Assembly: GCA_023433945.1 (NCBI GenBank) | Contig: JAEYTP010000015.1 | Span: forward strand, 1 to 40,746 | Source of the DNA: Bacillota bacterium | GTDB lineage: Bacteria > Bacillota > Clostridia > Acetivibrionales > DSM-1351 | Direction of reading: 5' to 3' | DNA length: 40,746 nt | Notes under the pieces: generated by a model | Database searches by the model: none | Told to the model about the DNA's origin: nothing | The model's input: the letters and a program-made list of their open reading frames with translations, nothing else | Made by a program: the position numbers and the translations under genes | Shown: in pieces, positions 31,638 through 40,253 of the stretch | Position numbering within the stretch: the first letter of the stretch is position 1 | How the letters are laid out: each line of letters starts with the position of its first letter

Positions 31638-34190
31638 TTATATAGACCTCATAACGCGCATAGCATTTAGTACTGCTATCAGCGCAACACCAACATCTGC
31701 AAATACTGCTTCCCACATTGTAGATAGCCCAAATGCAACCAATACCATAACAAGCAGCTTAACTGCAAATGCAAATATAATATTCTGCCATACTATTCTT
31801 CTAGTACGCTTTGCTATCTTTATGGCAGTTACTAACTTAGATGGTTCATCATTCATAATAACAATATCGGCCGCCTCAATTGCTGCATCTGAACCCAATC
31901 CTCCCATAGCAACTCCAATATCAGCCCTTGTAAGTACAGGAGCATCATTTATCCCATCTCCAACAAAAAGCAATTTCCCCTTTTTACTTGTCTTCTCTCC
32001 AAGCATTTCTAGCTTTTCAACCTTTTGATGAGGCAACAGTTCTGAATAAACCTCATCCAACCCCAAATCCGAAGACACCCTTTGTGCAACAAGTTTGTTA
32101 TCCCCAGTAAGCATAACTAGTTTGCTAATTCCAACCGCTCTGAGGTTTGTAATTGCCGAGCGTGCATCATCCTTTTCCTCATCTGATATAACAATATATC
32201 CTGCATAAACTCCATTTACAGCTAGATATACTACCGTTCCGATTTCATTAGCTCCGACTCCATTAGCTCCCACTTCATTAGCTCCAACTCCATTAGCTCC
32301 TATTTCATTAGCTCCAGCTTCATCATATCCTGCAAGCTTAACATCCATCTCTTCCATAAGCTTTATATTGCCAGCTAACACCGTTGTTGTACCAAATGCT
32401 TCAGAAATATTAGCTTTTATTCCTTGTCCTGCAATATCCTCGTAATCGGCTATTGCAGATTTATCCACTTCCTTGCCATAAGCTTTTAGGATTGAGGCAG
32501 CAATAGGATGAGTTGAATAGCTTTCTGCATATGCTGCATACCTAAGTAACTGCTGTTCTGAGATGGCATCAGGTATATCACTGTGCTGCTCCGAAATTAC
32601 ATATGGTTTTTCACCCTTCTGTTCTTGATTAGCATGTAGCTTATCACTCTGCCCTTCTGAAATGGCATAAGGCTTATCTCTCTGAACTTCAGATACCTTA
32701 TTGTTCACAGTGTGTATCTTTGTTACCTTAAATATTCCCTTTGTCAATGTACCAGTCTTATCAAATACTACAGTCTCAACAGCATTTAGTGCTTCTAAAT
32801 AATTGCCCCCTTTAACAAGAATACCATTTCTCGAGGCACCTCCAATTCCACCAAAAAAGCTTAGTGGGATTGATATTACTAATGCACATGGACAGGAAAC
32901 TACTAGGAATGAAAGCGCCTTATACACCCATTCTGTAAATGTTTCCCCGCTTATTACTAGCGGAGGGATTACAGCTACTAACACAGCCGCCATTACTACA
33001 GCAGGTGTATACCATCTAGCAAATTTAGTTATAAAATTCTCGGTTGGTGCCTTTTTGCTACTTGCATTCTGAACCAACTCAAGAATTTTCGACACTGTAG
33101 ATTCTCCAAATCCTTTTGTGACTTCTACTATGAGTAACCCATTCTTGTTAATTGACCCTGAAAGCACTTCACTACCTATGGTTACTTCACGGGGTATAGA
33201 TTCACCGGTTAGAGCAGATGTATCAAGCATTGAACTACCCTCTATCACCCTTCCGTCAAGTGGGACTTTTTCACCGGGCTTTATAATAATGTAGTCTCCT
33301 ATTTTAACACTTTGAGGAGATACCCTTAACTCTTTATCTCCCTGCTTTAGATTTGCAAAATCTGGTCTAATATCCATTAAAGCAGTGATAGAACGGCGTG
33401 AGCGGTTTACCGCCATATCCTGAAAGAATTCTCCAACCTGATAAAAAAGCATAACTGCTACACCCTCAGGAAATTCCTTTATGGCAAACGCCCCTATTGT
33501 AGCTATACTCATTAAAAAGTTTTCATCAAATACTCTACCGCGTATAAGGTTTTTGGCTGCTTTTAGTACAACGTCCCCACCTATAATAAAATAACTGAGT
33601 AAAAATACTGTGAGCTCGGCGTAAAAAGGCAGCTTCAATACGATGCCGGCAGCATATAGTAAAACTCCTATGCTAAACAATACAAGTTTTTTTCTCGTTA
33701 TTAAGCTGTCATGATTGTGTTCATCATGGTTATCATGGTCATCATCATTGTGACTACTATTTCCATGGTCAATATCATAATGACTACTGTTGTTGGGTCT
33801 ATTATTATGGTGATTACCATCATAAAGAGGGTTTTCTATGCTACAACTACTGCAGTTTAATTCACCGCAATTACTGCTGCAATTGTTGGAACTACAATTT
33901 TCACCACATACTGGGGAATTTCTTCTGCCCTCTTTGCTTATATCAAAAGACTTATCTCCCACCACAACAATTTTTAATCCATATTCAACCTTATGAGCAG
34001 TTTTCTTGGCAAGCTCTATGACCTTTTCTTTATTAGCAGAACTATCTATATTAATAATCATCCTAGAAGAAATGAAATCTACAACTACGTTATCAATACC
34101 GTCAAGTTTCTGAACTGCTCTTTCAATGTTAGCTGCACAATTTGCACAGTCTAGACCCTTTATCGAAAATACTACTTCATTTTTTGCCAT
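31638..34190 (-). CDS. cadA: Zn/Cd/Pb-translocating P1B-type ATPase with repeat insertions
   Basis: An 850-residue inner-membrane efflux pump. The N-terminal HMA domain carries Cys15/Cys18 (GLDCANCAANIE). A Cys-rich then His/Asp/Asn-rich metal-binding linker spans about 95-165. Membrane helices include VVSCPCALVIS (CPC near 432), followed by phosphorylation motif DKTGTLT near 476, HP motif STHPIAAS, VGDGINDAPVL, and Asp in FADVGVALIAVLNAM, which marks the Zn/Cd/Pb class. Two low-complexity insertions interrupt the ATP-binding region: a Gln/Lys/Ser repeat near 495-545 and a Gly-Ala-Asn repeat near 622-650. It starts 9 nt after cadC, sharing its operator. Confidence 0.95.
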   Translation of the reverse strand: MAKNEVVFSIKGLDCANCAANIERAVQKLDGIDNVVVDFISSRMIINIDSSANKEKVIELAKKTAHKVEYGLKIVVVGDKSFDISKEGRRNSPVCGENCSSNNCSSNCGELNCSSCSIENPLYDGNHHNNRPNNSSHYDIDHGNSSHNDDDHDNHDEHNHDSLITRKKLVLFSIGVLLYAAGIVLKLPFYAELTVFLLSYFIIGGDVVLKAAKNLIRGRVFDENFLMSIATIGAFAIKEFPEGVAVMLFYQVGEFFQDMAVNRSRRSITALMDIRPDFANLKQGDKELRVSPQSVKIGDYIIIKPGEKVPLDGRVIEGSSMLDTSALTGESIPREVTIGSEVLSGSINKNGLLIVEVTKGFGESTVSKILELVQNASSKKAPTENFITKFARWYTPAVVMAAVLVAVIPPLVISGETFTEWVYKALSFLVVSCPCALVISIPLSFFGGIGGASRNGILVKGGNYLEALNAVETVVFDKTGTLTKGIFKVTKIHTVNNKVSEVQRDKPYAISEGQSDKLHANQEQKGEKPYVISEQHSDIPDAISEQQLLRYAAYAESYSTHPIAASILKAYGKEVDKSAIADYEDIAGQGIKANISEAFGTTTVLAGNIKLMEEMDVKLAGYDEAGANEIGANGVGANEVGANGVGANEIGTVVYLAVNGVYAGYIVISDEEKDDARSAITNLRAVGISKLVMLTGDNKLVAQRVSSDLGLDEVYSELLPHQKVEKLEMLGEKTSKKGKLLFVGDGINDAPVLTRADIGVAMGGLGSDAAIEAADIVIMNDEPSKLVTAIKIAKRTRRIVWQNIIFAFAVKLLVMVLVAFGLSTMWEAVFADVGVALIAVLNAMRVMRSI
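32246..32315. repeat. 15-bp tandem repeat inside cadA
   Basis: The 10-mer CATTAGCTCC recurs exactly every 15 nt, at 32246, 32261, 32276, 32291 and 32306, five copies with variable 5-nt joins. Because the period is a multiple of three, the frame is kept; the product reads GANEI/GANGV-type repeats. Confidence 0.92.
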
Positions 34191-34199
34191 CTATATCCC

Positions 34200-34571
34200 T
34201 CATCTCTTTTCTCCAACATGATCAAGCCCCTGTTTGAATATATCCTTTACATGATTATCATCTAGTGAGTAGTACACTATCTTGCCTTCTTTTCTATTGC
34301 GAACTAATCTTGCCTGTTTGAGTACTCTGAGTTGATGTGAAATTGCCGACTGAGACATATTTAGCAGAACAGCAATATCGCACACACACATCTCTGCCTC
34401 ACTCAGCGCACACAATATTTTGATTCTAGTAGAGTCTCCAAATACTTTAAACAGTTCAGCTAAATCATATAAGCTTTCTTCCTCAGGCATTTTATCCATA
34501 ACTGCTTTAACAAGCGCCTCATGGATTACACTACAATCACATCTTTCTATTCCATATCTCTCGTCTATCAT
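34200..34571 (-). CDS. cadC: ArsR/SmtB-family metal repressor, CadC type
   Basis: A 123-residue winged-helix repressor. The helix-turn-helix is MSQSAISHQLRVLKQARLV (72-90). Both CadC metal sites are present. The alpha-3 site has Cys11, Cys13, Cys62 and Cys64 (ERCDCS, EMCVCDIA). The alpha-5 site has Asp105, His107, His118 and Glu121, with the same spacing as staphylococcal CadC. It should sense Cd, Pb or Zn and release the operator upstream. The start is the ATG at 34571 with GAAAGG 8 nt upstream; a longer reading to 34646 would run into the operator. cadA follows after 9 nt. Confidence 0.95.
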   Translation of the reverse strand: MIDERYGIERCDCSVIHEALVKAVMDKMPEEESLYDLAELFKVFGDSTRIKILCALSEAEMCVCDIAVLLNMSQSAISHQLRVLKQARLVRNRKEGKIVYYSLDDNHVKDIFKQGLDHVGEKR

Positions 34572-34620
34572 ATTCTTTACCTTTCTTATTGTTCTATTAA
34601 TATTAATAAGTAATATGTAT

Positions 34621-34650
34621 ATATGAACATATGAATAACTGTTCATATGT
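34621..34650. promoter_or_regulatory. Inverted-repeat operator of the cadCA operon
   Basis: ACATATGAA-n6-TTCATATGT (34627-34650) is a perfect 9-bp inverted repeat. A nested pair, ATATGAAC/GTTCATAT, uses 34621-34628 and 34641-34648. This is the ArsR/SmtB operator layout. It lies 10 nt downstream of the -10, over the predicted transcription start. Confidence 0.85.
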
Positions 34651-34659
34651 TATGCTTAA

Positions 34660-34688
34660 ATTATATGCCCTTATTCTTATAAATGCAA
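34660..34688 (-). promoter_or_regulatory. Sigma-A promoter of cadCA
   Basis: On the minus strand, TTGCAT (34688-34683), a 17-nt spacer, then TATAAT (34665-34660). The predicted start near 34653 is at the edge of the operator, which explains repression by CadC. Confidence 0.8.
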
Positions 34689-34739
34689 TACCCAAATTGA
34701 AAGCTTTGGATATATACATTTAAAATATAAGGGCATATA
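34662..34739. repeat. 13-bp inverted repeat flanking the cadC promoter
   Basis: TATATGCCCTTAT (34662-34674) and its exact complement ATAAGGGCATATA (34727-34739) are separated by 52 nt. The left arm lies within the promoter spacer; the right arm is about 40 nt upstream of the -35. It could be a second regulator site pair allowing looping; no regulator is assigned. Confidence 0.75.
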
Positions 34740-34864
34740 GTTACCGAAAGTTTTGTAAATGTTATTATATATTATGCTATTTCAAAAAAATCGTTACTTT
34801 AATTAATCTCAACTTTGTCAATATTTATGTACAGTTCTATAATCATGTACTCTTAGCTTATTCC

Positions 34865-36340
34865 TTAACCTTTAAGTTCTCTTTTTAGTATCTTGCCAGA
34901 GCTGTTTTTGGGTAGGCTGTCAACAAATTCAATATCCCTTGGAATCTTATATAACGCAAGCCTCTCCTTGAGATATTTATTAAGCTCTCTAGCAGTACAT
35001 AACTCGCAATCCTTCAGTACTACAAACGCCTTAACAAATTCACCTCTCAGCTTGTCATTTACTCCAATAACAGCAGCTTCCTTTACCTTTGAATACTGGT
35101 ATAATATTTCCTCCACTTCTCTAGGATAAACATTCATGCCTCCAACAATGACCATGTCTTTTTTTCTATCAACTATATATATGTAACCGTCCTCATCCTT
35201 TTTAGCCAAATCACCAGTGTGCAGCCATCCATTTCTTAAAGTTTTATTCGTTTCCTCCTGCTGACCATAATAGCCCTTCATAACACTTTCACTTTTAACA
35301 ATAAGCTCGCCTACTTCTCCTGCCTTTAACTCATTATCATTTTCATCTACGATTTTACATTCAACATCAATTAACGGAATACCAATAGAGCCCTCCTTTT
35401 GGACACCATCTAGAGGATTAAAGGCAACAGCAGGAGCCGCCTCTGTTAAGCCATACCCTTCAACAACAGGTAGCTTGAGTATTTCTTTTGCCTGTCTGAA
35501 AATTTCTACTGGCAAAGCAGCTCCACCTGATACAGCTAAACGTAGTTTTGGGAAAGTAATATTCTTTTTGCCTGCTTCTAGCAATACTATGTACATGGCA
35601 GGAACACCCATAAACACTGTAATTTCATCTTTTAAAAGGGACTCTACTACTTCCTTTGGGGAAAAGCTTTCTATTATAACTATCGAAGAACCCGACCACA
35701 AGGGCATCAATACGCATGCTGTAAAGGCAAATACATGAAACATAGGTAGTACACACATGTATATGTCATCTTTCCTGCTGAACAGCCCTTGTCTACATTG
35801 TTCTGAATTTATTACTAAATTCTTGTGGGTCAGCATAGCCGCCTTTTGCTTTCCAGTTGTTCCAGATGTATAAAGAAAGGTTGAAACTGCACTCTCATCA
35901 TAAAATTCTTTAAATTCCATTCCCTGTGTTTTTTCGATATCCTCATCAAAGTCTTCCCCAAGCACAAATACTGTGACATCTAGGGCATTATGAATAGCTT
36001 CTTTGGTGAGTTTTGCCTTCTGAAGTATTAATGGGTGAATAATCATGTATTTTGCTTCAGAATTCTTAACTATGTATGCTATTTCCTCCATAGTAAGCAG
36101 CAAGTTAATTGGGACTATAATAGCCCCGTTTTTTACTACACCAAAGTAGGAATAAATAAACTCGGGTGAATTGGGACAGCTAAGCACCACCTTCTCCCCA
36201 TGTTGTATACCTAATTTTTGCATAGTTTTTGCATAATGGATAACAATCCTATCCAACTGCCCATAAGTTATTGAATTTCCCTTAAATTTGATAGCAACAT
36301 CATTTTCCACAAAATTATTTTTATAAATATTACCTACCAT
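34865..36340 (-). CDS. Acyl-CoA synthetase (AMP-forming), long-chain-fatty-acid ligase type
   Basis: A 491-residue ANL-superfamily ligase that activates a carboxylic acid to acyl-AMP, then acyl-CoA. The P-loop is FLYTSGTTGKQKAAMLTHKN, with GYGLTEAAPAVAFNP, the hinge motifs GWLHTGDLA and VDRKKDMVIVGGMNVYPREV, and the C-terminal catalytic Lys in PKNSSGKILKREL. It is LcfB/FadD-like, but the chain length is not predictable from sequence. There is no beta-oxidation partner nearby. RBS GGGGG lies 9 nt from the ATG. It is preceded by a terminator and appears monocistronic. Confidence 0.9.
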   Translation of the reverse strand: MVGNIYKNNFVENDVAIKFKGNSITYGQLDRIVIHYAKTMQKLGIQHGEKVVLSCPNSPEFIYSYFGVVKNGAIIVPINLLLTMEEIAYIVKNSEAKYMIIHPLILQKAKLTKEAIHNALDVTVFVLGEDFDEDIEKTQGMEFKEFYDESAVSTFLYTSGTTGKQKAAMLTHKNLVINSEQCRQGLFSRKDDIYMCVLPMFHVFAFTACVLMPLWSGSSIVIIESFSPKEVVESLLKDEITVFMGVPAMYIVLLEAGKKNITFPKLRLAVSGGAALPVEIFRQAKEILKLPVVEGYGLTEAAPAVAFNPLDGVQKEGSIGIPLIDVECKIVDENDNELKAGEVGELIVKSESVMKGYYGQQEETNKTLRNGWLHTGDLAKKDEDGYIYIVDRKKDMVIVGGMNVYPREVEEILYQYSKVKEAAVIGVNDKLRGEFVKAFVVLKDCELCTARELNKYLKERLALYKIPRDIEFVDSLPKNSSGKILKRELKG

Positions 36341-36410
36341 TAATATCTACCCCCAATAATTATTTTACATTTATTATAGCATAGATATAATTTTTGGTAA
36401 TTATTTTTAT

Positions 36411-36457
36411 AAAAAAAAAGAATCTATCCCCATTTTATGCACAATGGGGGTAGATTC
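36411..36457 (-). terminator. Rho-independent terminator after the amylase-ArsC pair
   Basis: A 15-bp hairpin with a single mismatch pairs GAATCTATCCCCATT with AATGGGGGTAGATTC around an 8-nt loop. On minus it is followed by a run of nine T. It lies 116 nt beyond the ArsC-like stop. The gap between holds a repeated GTGATTAATTA (36458, 36518). Confidence 0.8.
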
Positions 36458-36572
36458 GTGATTAATTAATGCATTCTAGCTATTTAGACAATCTAGTAGC
36501 TGCTATATTCTCTATCTGTGATTAATTATAGTATTGTAACTATGGTCAATTGTACTGAAAAATATAATTTAT

Positions 36573-36911
36573 TTACTTCCATTCATTCCATTTATCAGGA
36601 CAAAAGCCTACGGTTGCTAGTTTTCCGTTTCGAACAATTGGTGTTTTATATAACTTGGGGTTCTTGAAAAGCACCTCAGCTGCAACATTCCCAACACCAA
36701 GCTGTTGCATATTTAATGTTTTGTATTCTTTACATTCAGCATTAATTAATGCCTTTAACCCAACCGCATTTTTAACACTTTCAAATTCACCCTTGCTCAT
36801 TCCATATTTAAACAGGTCTATATACTGATAAGAAATCTTTCTTTCCTTAAAATAGCGTTCTGCCTTCTGTGTATCAAAACATTTTTTTGCTCCAAAAATC
36901 TGAATATTCAT
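36573..36911 (-). CDS. ArsC/Spx-family thioredoxin-fold protein
   Basis: A 112-residue protein. IQIFGAKKCFDTQKAERYFKER is the family start with a single Cys11 in CFDT, followed by YIDLFKYGMSKGEF and the cis-Pro segment KTPIVRNGKLATVGFCPDKW. The family includes glutaredoxin-dependent arsenate reductases, YffB and Spx. The lack of other ars genes and of an Spx CxxC redox switch (only Cys11 is in that position) argues for a YffB/ArsC-like reductase of unknown substrate. It starts 16 nt after the amylase stop. RBS AAGGAG is rather close (4 nt). Confidence 0.85.
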   Translation of the reverse strand: MNIQIFGAKKCFDTQKAERYFKERKISYQYIDLFKYGMSKGEFESVKNAVGLKALINAECKEYKTLNMQQLGVGNVAAEVLFKNPKLYKTPIVRNGKLATVGFCPDKWNEWK

Positions 36912-36927
36912 AAATCTCCTTACATTA

Positions 36928-38841
36928 TCAGCATTCCAAAATCCTGTATTCCAAAGGCCCTAATTCAAATGCTGCTATACCAGACTTATACTCTATGCAT
37001 TCCCCAGTAATAATATCCTTAACTGTTTCTGTCTTGTATCTAGCCAAGTCAAGACGAACATAAGCATTATTACTATCGCTTGTATTAACTGATAAACATA
37101 TACGTTTATCAGTATCCATTCTAATCATAGCATATGCTTGGCTATAGCAATATATCATTTCGTATTCACCGCCAGATAGCTGGTTGTACTTCTTTCTAAT
37201 AGAGATAAGAAATCTAAACCATGTCAATATCTCACTATCCTCTTTACCCCATGGATATGCCATCCTGTTGAAGGGGTCCTCATATCCTTGCATTCCTGCT
37301 TCGTCACCATAATAGATAGTTGGTACACCTGGAAGGAAGAATTGCAGAAGCGTAGCAACTTTCAGCCTTCTTTTAGCAATAGCATATTGTTCTGGATTCA
37401 ATCTATAAATAGCCTTGTCATCTCGACTTAAGTCATTTTTGCTTGGGGCACCGCTTAAAACAGTAATTACTCTTTCAATATCATGCGTTGTTAATAGATT
37501 CATCAAGCAATGCAGTACTGGGGGTGGATAGTTCTCAATAATGCTCATTATACTGTTTGAAAACTCACATGCTGTTATCCTGCATAAGCAAAAGTCGACT
37601 ATTGCGTTACGAAATGGGTAGTTCATAATAGAATCAAATTCATCCCCAAATACATATTCCTTTTGTTGCCCATAACTCGACTTATTTGATGCATCCTCCC
37701 AAACCTCTGCTACTAATACCGCATCCTCTTTTTCCTTTTTAACGTTTTCTCGCATTGTTTTAAGGAAGGAATCAGGTAGCTCGTCAGCCACATCCAGCCT
37801 CCATCCAGAGGCCCCATGTCTTAACCACTTTTTGATTATAGCATCTTTTGAGCTTAAAATATAATCTACATACGATGGCTCAAGTTCATTAATATTGGGC
37901 AATGTGTCAAAGCCCCACCAACTGTCATACCTGTCCGGAAAAGCTGAAAACGAGTACCACTTAAAGTATGGAGAGATTTGTGACTGATATGCACCTAAAT
38001 CTGGATAATTACCATATTTATTAAAGTATTTACTGTCACTGCCTGTATGGTTGAAAACACCATCAAGTATAATACGGATTCCATATTTGTCAGCCTTTTC
38101 GCACAGCTCTTCAAACATCTCTGTTGTTCCAAACATAGGGTCAATTGACTCATAGTCACCTGTGTCATACTTATGATTGGTAGATGACTTAAATATTGGG
38201 TTGAGATAAATAATTGTTATTCCTAAATCACGTAGGTAAGGTAATTTCTCGATTATTCCACTGAGGTTACCTCCAAAAAAGTCATTTGCAAGATACTCTG
38301 TTCCAAACTGTTCAACCTTATAATACGGAGTATCTTCCCAATCTCTAACAATTATATCATTTCGTCCACTTAATTTTGCAGCCAGAAAGCTATCATAGCT
38401 GCCTCTACAAAAACGATCAGGAAATATTTGATACATAATGCCGTTTTTAAACCAATGCGGAGTATCAAAGCCCTTTTTGTAAACCGTTATTTGGAACGGG
38501 ATGGGAGAGTAGTCATAAATCTGTCCCTCCCCACCTAATCTAGCCGGATTGTTACCATAATAATATTTTTTTCCATTTGCTGCTATTGCAAAGTAGTACC
38601 AAACGAGACCTGTGAAATCTGAAAGCTCCAGGGTAGTTTCATACACACTACCTTCAGCAATATTAAATATGAAATGCATAGTTTTCATTTGCTCTATATT
38701 ATTAATGTAATAAACAAGGTTAACACTTTCAGGTATTCCTTCAACGTCTGCATATAAACGAATTACTACCGAGCTTCCAGATTCGACTGCTCCAAATGGA
38801 TGTCTGTATACCTTGTGATGAGAATTGTGCTCAATCTTCAT
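36928..38841 (-). CDS. GH13 alpha-glucosidase/neopullulanase-type amylase
   Basis: A 637-residue starch-acting enzyme. There is no signal peptide, so it is probably cytoplasmic and works on imported maltodextrins. An N-terminal beta-sandwich (about 1-125) precedes the TIM barrel. Conserved regions are DGVFNHTG, the nucleophile Asp in GWRLDVADE (about 350), the acid/base Glu in LVAEVWED (about 379) and the third Asp in LLTTHDIERV (about 451). NGIMYQIFPDRF and PTIYYGDEAG are typical of neopullulanase/cyclomaltodextrinase relatives. RBS AGGGAGG lies 9 nt from the ATG. It is co-transcribed with the ArsC-like gene. Confidence 0.92.
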   Translation of the reverse strand: MKIEHNSHHKVYRHPFGAVESGSSVVIRLYADVEGIPESVNLVYYINNIEQMKTMHFIFNIAEGSVYETTLELSDFTGLVWYYFAIAANGKKYYYGNNPARLGGEGQIYDYSPIPFQITVYKKGFDTPHWFKNGIMYQIFPDRFCRGSYDSFLAAKLSGRNDIIVRDWEDTPYYKVEQFGTEYLANDFFGGNLSGIIEKLPYLRDLGITIIYLNPIFKSSTNHKYDTGDYESIDPMFGTTEMFEELCEKADKYGIRIILDGVFNHTGSDSKYFNKYGNYPDLGAYQSQISPYFKWYSFSAFPDRYDSWWGFDTLPNINELEPSYVDYILSSKDAIIKKWLRHGASGWRLDVADELPDSFLKTMRENVKKEKEDAVLVAEVWEDASNKSSYGQQKEYVFGDEFDSIMNYPFRNAIVDFCLCRITACEFSNSIMSIIENYPPPVLHCLMNLLTTHDIERVITVLSGAPSKNDLSRDDKAIYRLNPEQYAIAKRRLKVATLLQFFLPGVPTIYYGDEAGMQGYEDPFNRMAYPWGKEDSEILTWFRFLISIRKKYNQLSGGEYEMIYCYSQAYAMIRMDTDKRICLSVNTSDSNNAYVRLDLARYKTETVKDIITGECIEYKSGIAAFELGPLEYRILEC

Positions 38842-38964
38842 ATTATAATTCCTCCCTGTTGCAACTAAGTAATCATCATTTTCGGGTAGTTATCTCTCAA
38901 AATGAAAATTTAAGGTGAGGATTAGTTGCCCATAATACCTAATTATTTACTTTAGAAGAATAAC

Positions 38965-38993
38965 ATTATACGCCATAAGTAAGTAAATGTTTA
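38965..38993 (-). promoter_or_regulatory. Sigma-A promoter of the amylase gene
   Basis: On the minus strand, TAAACA (38993-38988, 4 of 6), a 17-nt spacer, then a perfect TATAAT (38970-38965). The leader is about 117 nt. TTGCAACGGG sits directly upstream of the -35 and looks faintly like a LacI/CcpA site, but the spacing is wrong. Confidence 0.6.
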
Positions 38994-39069
38994 CCCGTTG
39001 CAATATTAGTTATATATCATATTTTTCAGCGCTCAATATATTAATGTTGCTCAATTTAAACACTGCCTT

Positions 39070-39822
39070 TTAAAAGAAAAGTCTAACAGCAGCAATTACA
39101 GTCATTGCTATTATAATGTACCTAAATGCCTTTTCATTTATCTTCTTCAACACCACTACACCAATTACTGCACCTATCACTATGGCAGGAAGTAATTGTG
39201 CTGTAAGCAGAAGTGTATCTCCTCCAATGTTTCCCCATACAAATACTTGTAGTGGCACCTTTATCAGATTGTTGATAAAGAAAAAACCAGCTGTTGTACC
39301 CATAAAGTCATTCTTTTTGAATCCTAGTGCAAGCATGTAAACAGTGAATATTGGACCCGCAGCATTACCAATCATTGAGGTAAAACCGCAAGTTATACCT
39401 AGCAGTATGTATATCCACATCTTATTAGGAACAGTATAATTGTTTCTCTTAACTTCCCCGTACACTAATATAACGATACAAACGAGTACTGAAACAGCTA
39501 TTAGCATTTTAAACTGCGAATCATTAATCTGGTTTCCAACAAAAGTTCCAAGTACAAGCCCAACAACATTCCAGGGCATTATTTTAAATATATTACCCCA
39601 CTTGGTATGTTTTTTATAATATAGAGTTGCAAAAATATCACCCGCTATAAGCAGCAAAAGCATTATACCTGTGGAATTCTTACCACCCGCAATACTGGCT
39701 ATAAGTGGTATTGCCAACATTGAGGCACCACCTATACCCGTTTTTGAAAAGCCTATAAGTAACGCTGCTATTATAATTCCAATTATTTGCCAAAGTGACA
39801 AATCAAATAATACTACGTCCAT
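39070..39822 (-). CDS. TauE/SafE-family membrane permease (sulfite exporter type)
   Basis: A 250-residue polytopic membrane protein with about eight hydrophobic segments in two repeats. The family signatures are GFSKTGIGGASMLAIPLIA near the start and GFTSMIGNAAGPIFTVYML in the second half. Relatives export sulfite, sulfoacetate or other organosulfonates, or move sulfur compounds; the substrate cannot be told. There is no sulfur gene directly adjacent; the persulfide fusion gene is 14 kb away. RBS AGGGATG lies 9 nt from the ATG. It is transcribed alone. Confidence 0.9.
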   Translation of the reverse strand: MDVVLFDLSLWQIIGIIIAALLIGFSKTGIGGASMLAIPLIASIAGGKNSTGIMLLLLIAGDIFATLYYKKHTKWGNIFKIMPWNVVGLVLGTFVGNQINDSQFKMLIAVSVLVCIVILVYGEVKRNNYTVPNKMWIYILLGITCGFTSMIGNAAGPIFTVYMLALGFKKNDFMGTTAGFFFINNLIKVPLQVFVWGNIGGDTLLLTAQLLPAIVIGAVIGVVVLKKINEKAFRYIIIAMTVIAAVRLFF

Positions 39823-39868
39823 TGGTATTCATCCCTAACTATATATTTAAAGTAATGTTACCAGCAAT

Positions 39869-39898
39869 ATTATAGCATCTACGAGATGAATTCTCTAA
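39869..39898 (-). promoter_or_regulatory. Possible sigma-A promoter of the TauE-like gene
   Basis: On the minus strand, TTAGAG (weak), an 18-nt spacer, then a perfect TATAAT (39874-39869). The spacer contains the same 15-mer found in the tRNA-Leu promoter spacer. Confidence 0.45.
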
Positions 39899-39950
39899 GC
39901 ATTATATTATAAAAAGTGTAGTTTGATTTAAGGTAGCGATGGTATATTTC

Positions 39951-40056
39951 TCGTATATCTATCCTATATCTTTTTTCATCTCTCCTATATTTTTCGTATA
40001 TCTATATTTTTGGTATATCTATCCTATATCTTCTCGTATATCTATCCAGTATTTCT
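39951..40056. repeat. Short pyrimidine-rich interspersed repeats
   Basis: The decamer GTATATCTAT occurs at 39953, 39996, 40013 and 40036. A longer 22-nt unit containing GTATATCTATCCTATATCTT occurs at 39951 and 40011 with one mismatch, giving a loose 60-nt period. Plus-strand sequence is dominated by T, C and A. The function is unknown. Confidence 0.75.
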
Positions 40057-40253
40057 CCTATGCCTTCTATATCCACTTTGTATACTCTCATCTATTGAAA
40101 GAAAGCACGTAATAGGATAATATTTACTTTATAAGGATTAATTCTATTTTATAAGAGTAATGAACAAGTTTAAGATACCGCACGATAAGTATTTTGTCAA
40201 CCAATTATCTTTATCTTTACTTACTCTATTAATTACTTAAAGGAGATAACTTT

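Larger units (their letters stand above)
39823..40253. other. 431-bp divergent intergenic region
   Basis: It separates the TauE-like gene (minus) from the SanA-like gene (plus). It holds a TauE promoter near 39869-39898, a block of short pyrimidine-rich repeats at 39951-40056, and the AAGGAGA ribosome site of the plus gene. No coding frame or confident plus-strand promoter was found. Confidence 0.6.

Noticed and set aside
38985..39001. Possible CcpA (cre) site before the amylase gene
   Set aside because: TTGCAACGGGTAAACA resembles a cre, but the conserved bases are out of register by one nucleotide when aligned to TGWNANCGNTNWCA.
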